Shown piece after piece: positions 44,101 to 52,979 of a stretch of 52,979 bases of DNA. This DNA is from a virus. The stretch spans positions 1 to 52,979 of IMG/VR virus record IMGVR_UViG_3300017917_002451; one strand, given 5' to 3'. The position numbers and the translations under genes are program-made. Every line of letters starts with the position of its first letter. The stretch's first letter is position 1. Below the pieces are notes generated by a model. That model was not told where the DNA came from, searched no databases, and saw only the letters and a program-made list of their open reading frames with translations.

Positions 44101-44639
44101 ATTTTAGAAATTGGCTAATATCTGATGAAGGTCTAGAACCTTTGGCGCCTACAAGCCAGTCTTTAGAAATGTTGTACGGATCTACACTTACTCCAATTAA
44201 GGCTATAAGTGATGAATTAGTATTTCATCCTGTAAGTTATAAAATTTTATTTGGAAATAGAGCTTCTCCTGCACTCCAAGCAACATTTAAGGCGGTAAGA
44301 AATAGCTCAAGACCTACCAGCGACAATGATTTAAAAGCAAGAATTTTAGATGCCATAAGTAATTTTTTTGCTATAGAAAATTGGGAATTCGGCCAATCTT
44401 TTTATTTTACAGAATTATCAACCTACGTTATGAATATTATGAGTCCTGATATTACAAACTTTGTTATTGTACCAAAACAAAATTCTAATTTTGGAAGTTT
44501 ATTTGAGATCAAATGTCAAGGGAACGAGGTATTCATATCTAGTGCCAGTGCAACAGATATAGAAATTATAGATTCGTTAACAGCAACAGAAATTAAATCT
44601 ATTGGTAATATTGTAACAACATCTGGAGGTCAGCAGTAA
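41187..44639 (+). CDS. 6: Baseplate wedge protein gp6, interrupted by an in-frame TGA
   Basis: A single frame of 1150 codons, broken once by TGA at 42543-42545 (codon 453). The N-terminal part begins with SYDFETLRRTMITYLRENYP, DYIDSSEYIALIDLIAYLGQ and LSFRIDLNARENFLETAERR, the gp6-type wedge start of marine T4-like phages. Before the TGA is QNRMITGEDYNILPLTAGTD; after it the same frame continues SSGISRYYELSDVSGKYSNV, an unbroken match to what I expect of this family. The first in-frame ATG after the TGA is at 42876 with no Shine-Dalgarno, so the distal part is not a separate gene. gp6 dimers form the wedge ring and are essential. Likely causes are a sequencing or population variant, or readthrough. 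Confidence 0.82.
42543..42545 (+). other. In-frame TGA stop within gp6
   Basis: Context is ACT GTT AAT TGA GTT AGC AGT. The frame is the same on both sides. AGA or CGA (Arg) at this place needs one base change. TGA serves as a normal stop elsewhere here (histone-like gene, gp46, gp55). Confidence 0.9.
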
Positions 44640-47600
44640 TGGTTTCTAACTATAAAGGTCGAAATTCAACTGACCTATTGCCAGCATTTTTCAAAACTGA
44701 AAAGAATAGAAAATTTTTAACCAGTACTATTGATCAGTTAATCAATCCCCCGTCTTTAAATAGAATTGATGCGTTTGTAGGCAGCAAAAATACTCCAAAT
44801 TATAAATCAACTGATTTATATATACAGGAATCAAATCCTTTAAGACAACAATATCAACTAGAACCTTCTTTAATTGTTAAAAAACAAACTCAAGAAGTAA
44901 AGAAAACTCTTGCCTTTGATGATTTAATAAATCAAATCAGTGCATTTGGGGGAACAGTTTCAGATCTTAATAGATTATTCCAACCTCATTATTATTCTTA
45001 CGATCCTAAAATTGATTGGGATAAGTTTATTAATTTTAGAGAGTATTACTGGTTACCAACCGGACCTTCTACTATTACAATTACTGGGGACCAATCCGCT
45101 CCAATTTCTACAATTTCTGTTACAGACGCCGATGACAAGATACAGTTTTTATTTGGCGGCCTTACTCCTACTGACAAATTAGTTTTGTATAGGGGTTATA
45201 CTTATATTTTTGAAGTTGATTCAATTCATAATTTTTACATAAAATATACTAACCAAGTTGGACCAGCTGATCAATATACTAACAACCTTACTAATAATGG
45301 AATTAAGAAAGGTCAAATTATATTCACAGTAGATTGGACTACTCCTACTAGATTGTTTTATACTTCTAACGATGAACAATTATCTACAGGTGAGATTATT
45401 ATAAAAGAACCTCAGGAAAATTCGACAATAAATGTTGAAAGTGAAATCCTAGGCAAGCTACAATACACATCTAAAAATAATATTAAATTTATCAATGGAT
45501 TAAAAATAAGATTTGGTGGGATAGTCTTCCCCGAATATTATCGAGATGCAGATTTTATTGTTGAAGGTGTGGGTGAGTCTATAAAGTTAGTTAAATTTTC
45601 TTTGCTTTCTACCCCGGATGTTATAGCTGACTTAGTCAATGATAAATTTGACGGAACCAATTTTGATCAGTTTCCTTTTGATAATTTTAAAAATATTCCG
45701 TTAGTACCTGAATATATTACTATCAATAAGGCCAGTAAAGATCTCAACCCTTGGACAAGATACAATCGATGGTTCCATTCTGATGTTATAAAAGCTTCTG
45801 CCGAATTTAATAATGCTATCCCCGAGTATCCTCAAGAATATAGAGCAACTCGACCAATTATAGAATTTAAAGCTAATTTACAACTTTATAAATTTGGCGA
45901 CACAGCAATTGGAAACATTGATTTAATTGACAATATCACTACCGATGCATTTGGAATAGCAGAAAGTGCAGACGGATATTATATTGACAATGTAAAAATT
46001 GAAGAAGGTTTTAGAGTAATTTTTAACGCAGACACTGATCCTTTAGTAAGAGGAAAAATTTTTAGAGCAACTTATTCTAAAGTTTATTTAAAAACTATAA
46101 GCCCTACGAACGGGCAATTAATAATCAGTAACACAGAATATGAATTAAAATTAAATCTTGAGTTAGAATCTGACACACCTGTTGACGGTTCCTCTATATT
46201 AGTCACTAAAGGTGAAACAGATGCAGGAAGTTCGTATTTCTTTGATGGTGAAATATGGACAAAGTCTCAACAAAGAACATATAGAAATCAACCTCCTCTT
46301 TTTGAATTGTTTGATAAAGATGGTAATAGCTACGGTGGAAAATACTATCTAACTAATTTTACAGGAAATCAAATTTTTGGTTACGGAGTAGGAACAGGAA
46401 CACCTGATTCTGTTTTAGGTTTTCCTTTACAATACAAAAATGTTGGAGTAGAAGGAACATATCTTTTTAATAATTACTTTTCTAATCAAGATATAATTGT
46501 TGTTGAAAATAATGAAACTAAAGTTGTATCAAGTGAAACAGCTTTCTTTAAAATAAATGACGACGAAGTAAAGTTTGCAAATATATGGACGGTTGCTGAA
46601 GAATATGAAATTCCTAAACTGGATAACGGCCTTTATGAAGTACCATTAAATCTAACCAACAATCCAAATAATTCTAAAATTGTAGATTTTACTTTAACAG
46701 AATTGTCAGACCATGTTAAGACTATGGTTTCTAGGGATGCCGATTTCAATGGTGATTTTCCCGGAGTAAGTAATTTAAAAGACCTTCCGAACATTGCCAA
46801 ATATGGAAATAGAATTATTAGTAATATTAATTCTATGTCTTTTCCACTACATTTTATTGCTAATAAAGATAATAATTTAATTGATGCAATTAGGTTGGTT
46901 GCTGATCAGTACAATCAATTTAAACTTGGTTTGATTAAGATATTATCAGAAGTTGATAGAACAGAATCGGCTATAGATTCTTTAGATTCTGCTTTAACAA
47001 AACTTAATCAAAATAAAACAACTACCTTTCCTTACTTTAATAGTTTGATGTTAGGTTATGGAACTGGCGCAATTATTAGAACATATAGAGTATCTGATTC
47101 GAGGAATACTACTTATTCATTGCCGGGAGATTATTCTCCTGCAGACTTAACTAGTAGAGCTGTGTACGTCTATCTTAACGGAGCTCAATTAGTTAACGAA
47201 CTCGAATACAAATTTAGTTTGTATAATAGTAACGTTGAGATACTTGTTCCTTTAGAAAGAGGAGATATTCTTTTAGTCAAAGACTATAAGTCTATTGAAG
47301 GTAACTTTGTACCACCGACTCCTACTTCGTTAGGGTTATATCCTAAATTTGAACCTAAAATTTACTTAGATGATACTTATGCCAATGAACCAGTTAATGT
47401 AATTCAAGGGCATGATGGTAGTTTGACTGTGGCATTTAATGATTATAGAGACGATATTATTCTTGAATTTGAAAAAAGAATATACAATAACATTAAAGTG
47501 TCTTATGATTCTTCTCTATTTGATATCAATAAAGTTCTTCCTGGAGCATTTAGAGATAATCAATTCAAATACTGGGAAGTAATGGAGTTTGTATATAGAG

Positions 47601-50600
47601 ATTTCTTAAAGTGGAAAAGCGCATATACAGTAGAATTTGAAAAAAACACTTTATGGGATGTTAATAATCATAAGACTTATAATTACGGAACTATATTAGG
47701 TCCTTTAGATGAAAATCTTCCAGGCCATTGGCGTGCAATTTTTAAACTTTACTTTGACACCGATAGGCCGCACCTTTGCCCTTGGGAAATGCTAGGATTT
47801 TCCAATAAACCGAATTGGTGGGAAGAAACATATGGCCCTGCTCCATATACTTCCGGTAACTTGTTAATGTGGGAAGACATAGCCGAAGGAAGAATAGTTC
47901 AGGGAAATAGACAGGGATTAAACAGTCTATATGCTCGTCCGGGGCTATTAGATATGTTGCCAGTAGACGAAGAAGGTAATTTAGTTGATATGAGAAACTG
48001 GCATATCATAGGTCAAACTGATGCCATACAAGATTCTGATGCATCTTGGAAATTTGGTGACCACGGCCCAGCAGAAACAACTTGGAGAAGAAGTAGTTAT
48101 TGGCCTTATGCTGTACAAATTATTCTTGCATTAGCTAAACCTGCGTTGTACTCTAGCTTAATGTATGATACCAGTAGGGTTAAAAGAGACAAGATTGGAA
48201 ATATTGTTTATTCGGAAGATGGTTTATTTTTAAGTACAAAAAGATTATTAGTACCTTACGATGTAGTTGATTCTAATAAAATTTTATCTACAGGCTACAG
48301 TATATTTCTTGCAGAAGCCGGATTACAAAGAACATTGGATTACATAGATAATCTTAAAATTGATTTAGAATTTTCAAATTTCCATCTTATGCATAAAGTT
48401 GGAGGTTTTATCAGCAAAGATAAAATTGAGGTTGTAATTGATTCTGTTAACCCTAATAGCATTAGTCCGGGTGTGTTATTACCGTTAGAAGATTATAGCA
48501 TATTTTTTAATGTTAGTAATACAGTTAAAACTGTGGCAGCTTCTGGGATTATTATACAAAAATATAATAATCAATTCATTGTTAGGGGATATGATAGAGT
48601 AAGTCCATATTTTACTGTCTATGATCCTATACATCAAAAGTTTGATAGGACATTAACAGTAGGAGGTAAATCTGAAGATTACTCTTTATGGTCTTCTAAT
48701 TATTTTTATAGTGCAGGTGATATTGTCCTATACCAAAATCAATTTTTTAGAGTAATTAGCAATCACGATTCTGGGTCTACTTTTACTTCAAAATATTATT
48801 CTTCTTTGGCAACCTTGCCAACAGTGGGAGGAACAACAGCCTCTATCAGTGACGTCTTTGAAACAGAGATTAGAAAAGTATCTTATGGTACAATATTATC
48901 CACAGTTCAAGAAGTTGTTGATTTAATGTTAGGATACGGAAAATATTTAGAAACTGAAGGTTTTATATTTGATGATTTTAACAGTGATCTAAATCAAGAC
49001 ATAAACTGGAAGTTTAGCGTCAAAGAATTTTTATTTTGGACAACTCAAAATTGGGCCAATGACAGTGTTATAGCAGTTAGTCCTTTTGCTAATAAAATAA
49101 GTTTTACCAGTCACGACTCAGTAGTTGATAATGTTTTCAATAGTTTCTACGAGTATAATATTTTTAATGCTAGTGGAAATGCTTTTCCCAAAGAAGATTT
49201 TAACCTTATAAGAAATGAAGCTACTTGTACAATTACTACAGATAGAGAAGAAGAAGGTATTTTCTTTATTAGATTACGACTGGTTCAAAAAGAACATGTT
49301 TTAATTTTAAACAACCGAAGCAGATTCAATGACGTTATCTATGACACAGAAAAGGGTTATAGACAGCGCAGGATAAGATTAATAGGATTTAAAACATCAG
49401 AGTGGAACGGTGATTATTTCAGTCCGGGATTTGTCTATGACAGTGCTGTAGTTAAAAAATGGACTTCTTATACTGATTATGTTGCAGGTGACATAGTAGA
49501 ATATGCCGGTAATTATTATAGTTTGATTAAAAATCTTTCTGGAACAGAAAAATTTAATTTTACTGATTGGAACTTATTAGGTAATAAACCAGTAGCACAG
49601 CTTATACCAAATTTTGATTATAAGATTAATCAATTTGAAGATTTTTATAGTTTAGATATTGATAATTTTGATGTTTCTCAGCAACAGCTTGCTCAACATT
49701 TAATTGGTTATAGTCCTAGGGTTTATCTATCTAACATTTTCCTTGACCCTATTGCTCAATATAAATTTTATCAAGGATTTATAAGAGAAAAGGGAACACG
49801 TAATGCTTTAGAAAAATTGTCTAAGGCCAGCGTAAACAATTTACAAGGTAAGATTGATTTTTACGAAGAATGGGCTTTTAGGATTGGAAATTTTGGAGCT
49901 TATTCGAGCCTAGATGAATTAGAATTTCCTTTAGAAGAAAATAAGTTCATTGATAATAGCCAGGTTATTAAGTTTGTAACCGCAGAACCTGGTATTGATT
50001 TTGATATAACCAACTATATCACAGATGACAAATTGTCAATGAAACCTCAAGATTTTGATATCACTAATGTATTTTTAACAAAGTCTCAGACTTACGCAGA
50101 CAATGATTATGTTTTACCTGTTGCAGGATATGCAAGAATTGAAGATGTACACTACGCTATAAAGGATAAACCTTCTTTATATAATTTTACGACCAGCACT
50201 TATATTAGAACTGGAGATACCGTATGGATAGGTTTTGAAGATGACGGCGACTGGGGAATGTACAGATATGCAAGGCTGTCTCCTGTTGTTGTAAATGTAG
50301 AAACTGATATTGCTGGCCAGACATTATTGTTTACAACAGATGTTTACCATGGATTGTCTGAAGGCGAGATAATTGCTATTACTAGATTTGAAGATACCCT
50401 AGACGGAGTTTACAAAGTTAAAGCTGTGCCTTTGTTAAATCAAGTCATTGTTGAATCAACAATTATTCCTTCCAATAACTTTACTCCTTATGGTGTATTG
50501 TTTAAATTTGTAAAATGTAGATTTGAATATTTTGATGATTTAGCTAACACAGAATTTCTTGCTGATATAAAACAAGGACAAAAAATCTGGGTTGATAAAA

Positions 50601-52979
50601 ACTCAAAAGGTAAATGGGAAGTTTATGAAAAGATTGACAACTATAGGTCGTTGACCGTTTCCAGCGGCCTAAAAAATCCAGGGATGAGATTCGGCCACAA
50701 ACTAAGTTCAAGAGAAGGTTCCGGGGTAATGGCCGCCGCCGCACCTTTATATAATGATGGTGTTTACGGTACAGGTAGAGTATTTGTTTTTAATAATTCT
50801 TATGAGAACACCAGCACTGCTGTGCAACAAAGATTTAGTTACGGTCTAAATAAAATTGCTGACCAATATTATAATTCTACTTCAGGGCTTCCTGCAAAAT
50901 ATGGACATTCGTTGGCGTTAGATTCTAAAGACGGATTAGTGTTTGCTGGTGCTCCTTTTGCTAGTAATGTAAGGCGAGATCCTACAAACACAACAACAAA
51001 TTTTGTATCAGCATCTAATACAATGTCTGGATATGTAGCAGAAGGATTAATTACAATGTCCTTTAATCTTGGTTCGTCAAATAACGAAATAAGATTTAAA
51101 ACATTAGCCTGCCAAGAACCAGCGAGTAATCTAAATTTTGGTTCTAGTATATTTGTTGCAGATATTAAAGGCACAAAACCTTTATTAGTTGGCGCACCCG
51201 GACATACAAATAATACTGGTGCGGTATTTGTTTATAATGCAGCATACAACAGATTTGATCCTCCTAACACAGGATTTGATGGAGGATTAACAACATTTGA
51301 TAGCGGAACCTGTTTGTTTGACGGCGAGGTTGTATTCATTACTGAAACTAATATTACTGCTACAACACAAATTAAATTGCCTACAGTAGGAATACAAGGA
51401 CTAACAGGTAGTAGATTTGGGGAAAGAATTGCAGGAGATCTAGTAGGAAGTAAAATTGCAGTAGCCGCTCCCCAGTATGATAGCGGTAATGGTGCAGTGT
51501 TTATATACAAATCCACTTCTACACTAGCACCGTATTCTTTAGTACAAACAATTTCTTGGGACGCATCTGTTCATAACGGAGTTTTACCGGCTGGTAGTAA
51601 TTTTGGTACAGAAATTAACATTGATGATTCTGGGCATTGGCTATATGTCAGTGCTTATACAGCAGATGACAGAAAATATCAACCCGGAAAAGTTTTAATT
51701 TATAACTGGACAGGTACCGCATATACATATACTCAGGTGTTACATAACCCATCTGCTACCCTAGGATTAAAATTTGGTTATAGTTTAGAAAGTGACAGCA
51801 AAGGAAATATTCTTACAGTTACTAGCCAAGGGCCAAATTATTTTGTAGGCATTAAATTTGACGGCGGTGAAACTACATTTGATGCAGATTCTACTCAATA
51901 TGGTAGCACTGTAGAAGATAGTGGTAGTGCTTATGTTTACAACAGATACGGTTCTAAGTATATTTTCTCTGATGAATTATTCAACGAATCGGTTACAGAA
52001 AATAGTTTATACGGCGGTAGTGTAGCTGTTGATAGAAATACTATCTATGTAGGCGCTCCTGGTTATGTTGAGATTTTTAGCATTACAGAATTTGCTAATA
52101 CCTACAAGGGTAATTTTGATTATACTACGTTCTTAACTACAGCACAGTCTTTGTTACCTTTATATACAAGTAATAATTCTTTTACAACTACTAACGGTAC
52201 AAGATATGGTTTATTTAGAGATCCAGACAATACTGGATTGAGCTACTGGACTGCGTTCTCGATCAATCAAAATCAATCAAGTACCTCAACTGTACTATTA
52301 GATAGTTTCTTTGAAGCAGTGTCTCTTACATCAGAAGCATCAAGAGCCTTGACTAATAATAAAACATACCTTCCATCTAACAACGGTCGAATATATGTAT
52401 GGAATGCTATAGATCCAAACTCTAATAGTTGGAAAATTGTTAGAGAACAAGACGATTCTGTTGATATTACAAAATTTAAACAAGTAAAAACTATAAATGT
52501 TCAAGACGATACAGTTGAAGAATATTTAGAAATATACGATCCTGCTAAAGGAAAAATTCCTACCATAGCAGACGATGAAATAAAATACAAAACTTCTTTT
52601 GATCCGGCAGTTTATTCTAATGGAACAAGTGCTGTTAATGTAGATATAGAGTCTTTCTGGACTGACGAAAAAGTTGGAGAACTATGGTGGGATTTAAGCT
52701 CTGTAAAATATGTTTGGTATGAACAGGGTGATGTAGAGTACAGAAATAAAATTTGGGGCAAAGTATTCCCGGGCTGTACCATAGATGTCTACGAATGGGT
52801 CAGTTCCGCATATCTACCTAGCCAGTGGGTTGATTTATCTGGAACTCCACAAGGTCTTGCTTTAGGAATTAGCGGTCAACCAAAATTTCCAAATGACGAT
52901 GTGTATGCAGTTAAGAAGGTTTACAACTCTTTAACAGATACTACTTCAAATCTATATTATTATTGGGTAAAAGGTAAAA
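44639..52979 (+). CDS. 7: Giant baseplate wedge protein at gp7 position, C-terminus outside window
   Basis: The frame opens with ATG overlapping the gp6 stop (TAATG at 44637-44641) and is open to the edge: 2780 codons plus one base. Segments such as NGLKIRFGGIVFPEYYRDAD and LFWTTQNWANDSVIAVSPF are familiar from very large structural proteins that follow gp6 in marine T4-like phages. T4 gp7 is 1032 residues and also follows gp6, so gp7-like wedge function is inferred from position. Near residues 1010-1110 are WEVMEFVYRDFLKWKSAYTV and PHLCPWEMLGFSNKPNWWEE. At about 2014-2480 there is an FG-GAP-like propeller (MRFGHKLSSREG, LLVGAPGHTNNTGAVFVYN). Composition is uniform and no break is seen in lines I translated. 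Confidence 0.75.
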   Translation, partial: MVSNYKGRNSTDLLPAFFKTEKNRKFLTSTIDQLINPPSLNRIDAFVGSKNTPNYKSTDLYIQESNPLRQQYQLEPSLIVKKQTQEVKKTLAFDDLINQISAFGGTVSDLNRLFQPHYYSYDPKIDWDKFINFREYYWLPTGPSTITITGDQSAPISTISVTDADDKIQFLFGGLTPTDKLVLYRGYTYIFEVDSIHNFYIKYTNQVGPADQYTNNLTNNGIKKGQIIFTVDWTTPTRLFYTSNDEQLSTGEIIIKEPQENSTINVESEILGKLQYTSKNNIKFINGLKIRFGGIVFPEYYRDADFIVEGVGESIKLVKFSLLSTPDVIADLVNDKFDGTNFDQFPFDNFKNIPLVPEYITINKASKDLNPWTRYNRWFHSDVIKASAEFNNAIPEYPQEYRATRPIIEFKANLQLYKFGDTAIGNIDLIDNITTDAFGIAESADGYYIDNVKIEEGFRVIFNADTDPLVRGKIFRATYSKVYLKTISPTNGQLIISNTEYELKLNLELESDTPVDGSSILVTKGETDAGSSYFFDGEIWTKSQQRTYRNQPPLFELFDKDGNSYGGKYYLTNFTGNQIFGYGVGTGTPDSVLGFPLQYKNVGVEGTYLFNNYFSNQDIIVVENNETKVVSSETAFFKINDDEVKFANIWTVAEEYEIPKLDNGLYEVPLNLTNNPNNSKIVDFTLTELSDHVKTMVSRDADFNGDFPGVSNLKDLPNIAKYGNRIISNINSMSFPLHFIANKDNNLIDAIRLVADQYNQFKLGLIKILSEVDRTESAIDSLDSALTKLNQNKTTTFPYFNSLMLGYGTGAIIRTYRVSDSRNTTYSLPGDYSPADLTSRAVYVYLNGAQLVNELEYKFSLYNSNVEILVPLERGDILLVKDYKSIEGNFVPPTPTSLGLYPKFEPKIYLDDTYANEPVNVIQGHDGSLTVAFNDYRDDIILEFEKRIYNNIKVSYDSSLFDINKVLPGAFRDNQFKYWEVMEFVYRDFLKWKSAYTVEFEKNTLWDVNNHKTYNYGTILGPLDENLPGHWRAIFKLYFDTDRPHLCPWEMLGFSNKPNWWEETYGPAPYTSGNLLMWEDIAEGRIVQGNRQGLNSLYARPGLLDMLPVDEEGNLVDMRNWHIIGQTDAIQDSDASWKFGDHGPAETTWRRSSYWPYAVQIILALAKPALYSSLMYDTSRVKRDKIGNIVYSEDGLFLSTKRLLVPYDVVDSNKILSTGYSIFLAEAGLQRTLDYIDNLKIDLEFSNFHLMHKVGGFISKDKIEVVIDSVNPNSISPGVLLPLEDYSIFFNVSNTVKTVAASGIIIQKYNNQFIVRGYDRVSPYFTVYDPIHQKFDRTLTVGGKSEDYSLWSSNYFYSAGDIVLYQNQFFRVISNHDSGSTFTSKYYSSLATLPTVGGTTASISDVFETEIRKVSYGTILSTVQEVVDLMLGYGKYLETEGFIFDDFNSDLNQDINWKFSVKEFLFWTTQNWANDSVIAVSPFANKISFTSHDSVVDNVFNSFYEYNIFNASGNAFPKEDFNLIRNEATCTITTDREEEGIFFIRLRLVQKEHVLILNNRSRFNDVIYDTEKGYRQRRIRLIGFKTSEWNGDYFSPGFVYDSAVVKKWTSYTDYVAGDIVEYAGNYYSLIKNLSGTEKFNFTDWNLLGNKPVAQLIPNFDYKINQFEDFYSLDIDNFDVSQQQLAQHLIGYSPRVYLSNIFLDPIAQYKFYQGFIREKGTRNALEKLSKASVNNLQGKIDFYEEWAFRIGNFGAYSSLDELEFPLEENKFIDNSQVIKFVTAEPGIDFDITNYITDDKLSMKPQDFDITNVFLTKSQTYADNDYVLPVAGYARIEDVHYAIKDKPSLYNFTTSTYIRTGDTVWIGFEDDGDWGMYRYARLSPVVVNVETDIAGQTLLFTTDVYHGLSEGEIIAITRFEDTLDGVYKVKAVPLLNQVIVESTIIPSNNFTPYGVLFKFVKCRFEYFDDLANTEFLADIKQGQKIWVDKNSKGKWEVYEKIDNYRSLTVSSGLKNPGMRFGHKLSSREGSGVMAAAAPLYNDGVYGTGRVFVFNNSYENTSTAVQQRFSYGLNKIADQYYNSTSGLPAKYGHSLALDSKDGLVFAGAPFASNVRRDPTNTTTNFVSASNTMSGYVAEGLITMSFNLGSSNNEIRFKTLACQEPASNLNFGSSIFVADIKGTKPLLVGAPGHTNNTGAVFVYNAAYNRFDPPNTGFDGGLTTFDSGTCLFDGEVVFITETNITATTQIKLPTVGIQGLTGSRFGERIAGDLVGSKIAVAAPQYDSGNGAVFIYKSTSTLAPYSLVQTISWDASVHNGVLPAGSNFGTEINIDDSGHWLYVSAYTADDRKYQPGKVLIYNWTGTAYTYTQVLHNPSATLGLKFGYSLESDSKGNILTVTSQGPNYFVGIKFDGGETTFDADSTQYGSTVEDSGSAYVYNRYGSKYIFSDELFNESVTENSLYGGSVAVDRNTIYVGAPGYVEIFSITEFANTYKGNFDYTTFLTTAQSLLPLYTSNNSFTTTNGTRYGLFRDPDNTGLSYWTAFSINQNQSSTSTVLLDSFFEAVSLTSEASRALTNNKTYLPSNNGRIYVWNAIDPNSNSWKIVREQDDSVDITKFKQVKTINVQDDTVEEYLEIYDPAKGKIPTIADDEIKYKTSFDPAVYSNGTSAVNVDIESFWTDEKVGELWWDLSSVKYVWYEQGDVEYRNKIWGKVFPGCTIDVYEWVSSAYLPSQWVDLSGTPQGLALGISGQPKFPNDDVYAVKKVYNSLTDTTSNLYYYWVKGK

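Noticed and set aside
41187-44639. TGA reassigned to an amino acid in this phage
   Set aside because: Several genes here end naturally in TGA (histone-like gene, gp46, gp55), and only one internal TGA is seen.
44940-45182. Separate 80-codon gene inside the giant baseplate gene
   Set aside because: It lies in another frame, is Leu/Ile-rich without a ribosome-binding site, and the main frame continues through it.

Overview
The window is about 53 kb of the genome of a T4-like contractile-tailed phage (myovirus), most likely marine. The major capsid protein gp23, portal gp20, protease gp21, late sigma factor gp55, gp46/gp47 and baseplate proteins gp5, gp6, gp25 and gp53 are all recognisable. The DNA is AT-rich, the tail fibres are of the modular kind seen in cyanophages and SAR11 phages, and late genes carry T4-type TATAAATA-like promoter boxes. 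No photosynthesis or other host-identifying gene is present, so the host is not determined. No tRNA, CRISPR array or insertion sequence was seen.

Layout. Positions 1-18075 (minus strand) hold a cluster of tail-fibre and accessory virion genes: collagen-like fibres, a fibre-assembly chaperone, a self-cleaving S74 fibre, three fibres built from a shared 'TGALxVxGGxGI' module, a 2780-residue repeat protein and small virion proteins. Positions 18141-27267 (minus) are the head module in T4 order, gp20 - small gene - gp67-like core protein - gp21 - gp22 - gp23, preceded by a tape-measure protein and followed by a beta-rich virion protein. At 27344-28434 (plus) gp26 is followed by a gp51-like reading frame that has no start codon and is reached by a probable -1 ribosomal frameshift. 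Positions 28431-29438 (minus) encode a probable capsid-targeted internal protein. Positions 29624-30981 (minus) look like a small gene split by a roughly 1.16-kb group I-like intron carrying two GIY-YIG homing endonuclease genes. Positions 30978-35226 (minus) are early/middle genes: gp55, gp47, gp46, an AT-hook protein and a histone-H1-like protein, with two sigma70-type promoters. Positions 35335-52979 (plus) are the baseplate operon: gp48/54-like, gp53, gp27-like, gp5 with a C-terminal transglycosylase, gp25, gp6 and a giant gp7-position protein that runs off the window.

How it works together. Host-like promoters drive gp55 and the gp46/47 recombination nuclease. gp55 then directs RNA polymerase to the TATAAATA-like boxes in front of the head, fibre and baseplate operons. 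gp20, 67, 21, 22 and 23 build and mature the prohead, while the baseplate genes, the tape measure and gp26/gp51 build the tail.

The most interesting points are the start-less gp51 frame with a slippery AAATTTTTTC, the intron-split gene with an exact late promoter at its 5' splice region, a lone in-frame TGA inside gp6, a discoidin-like domain apparently inserted in a tail-collar domain, and an integrin-like propeller in the giant baseplate protein.
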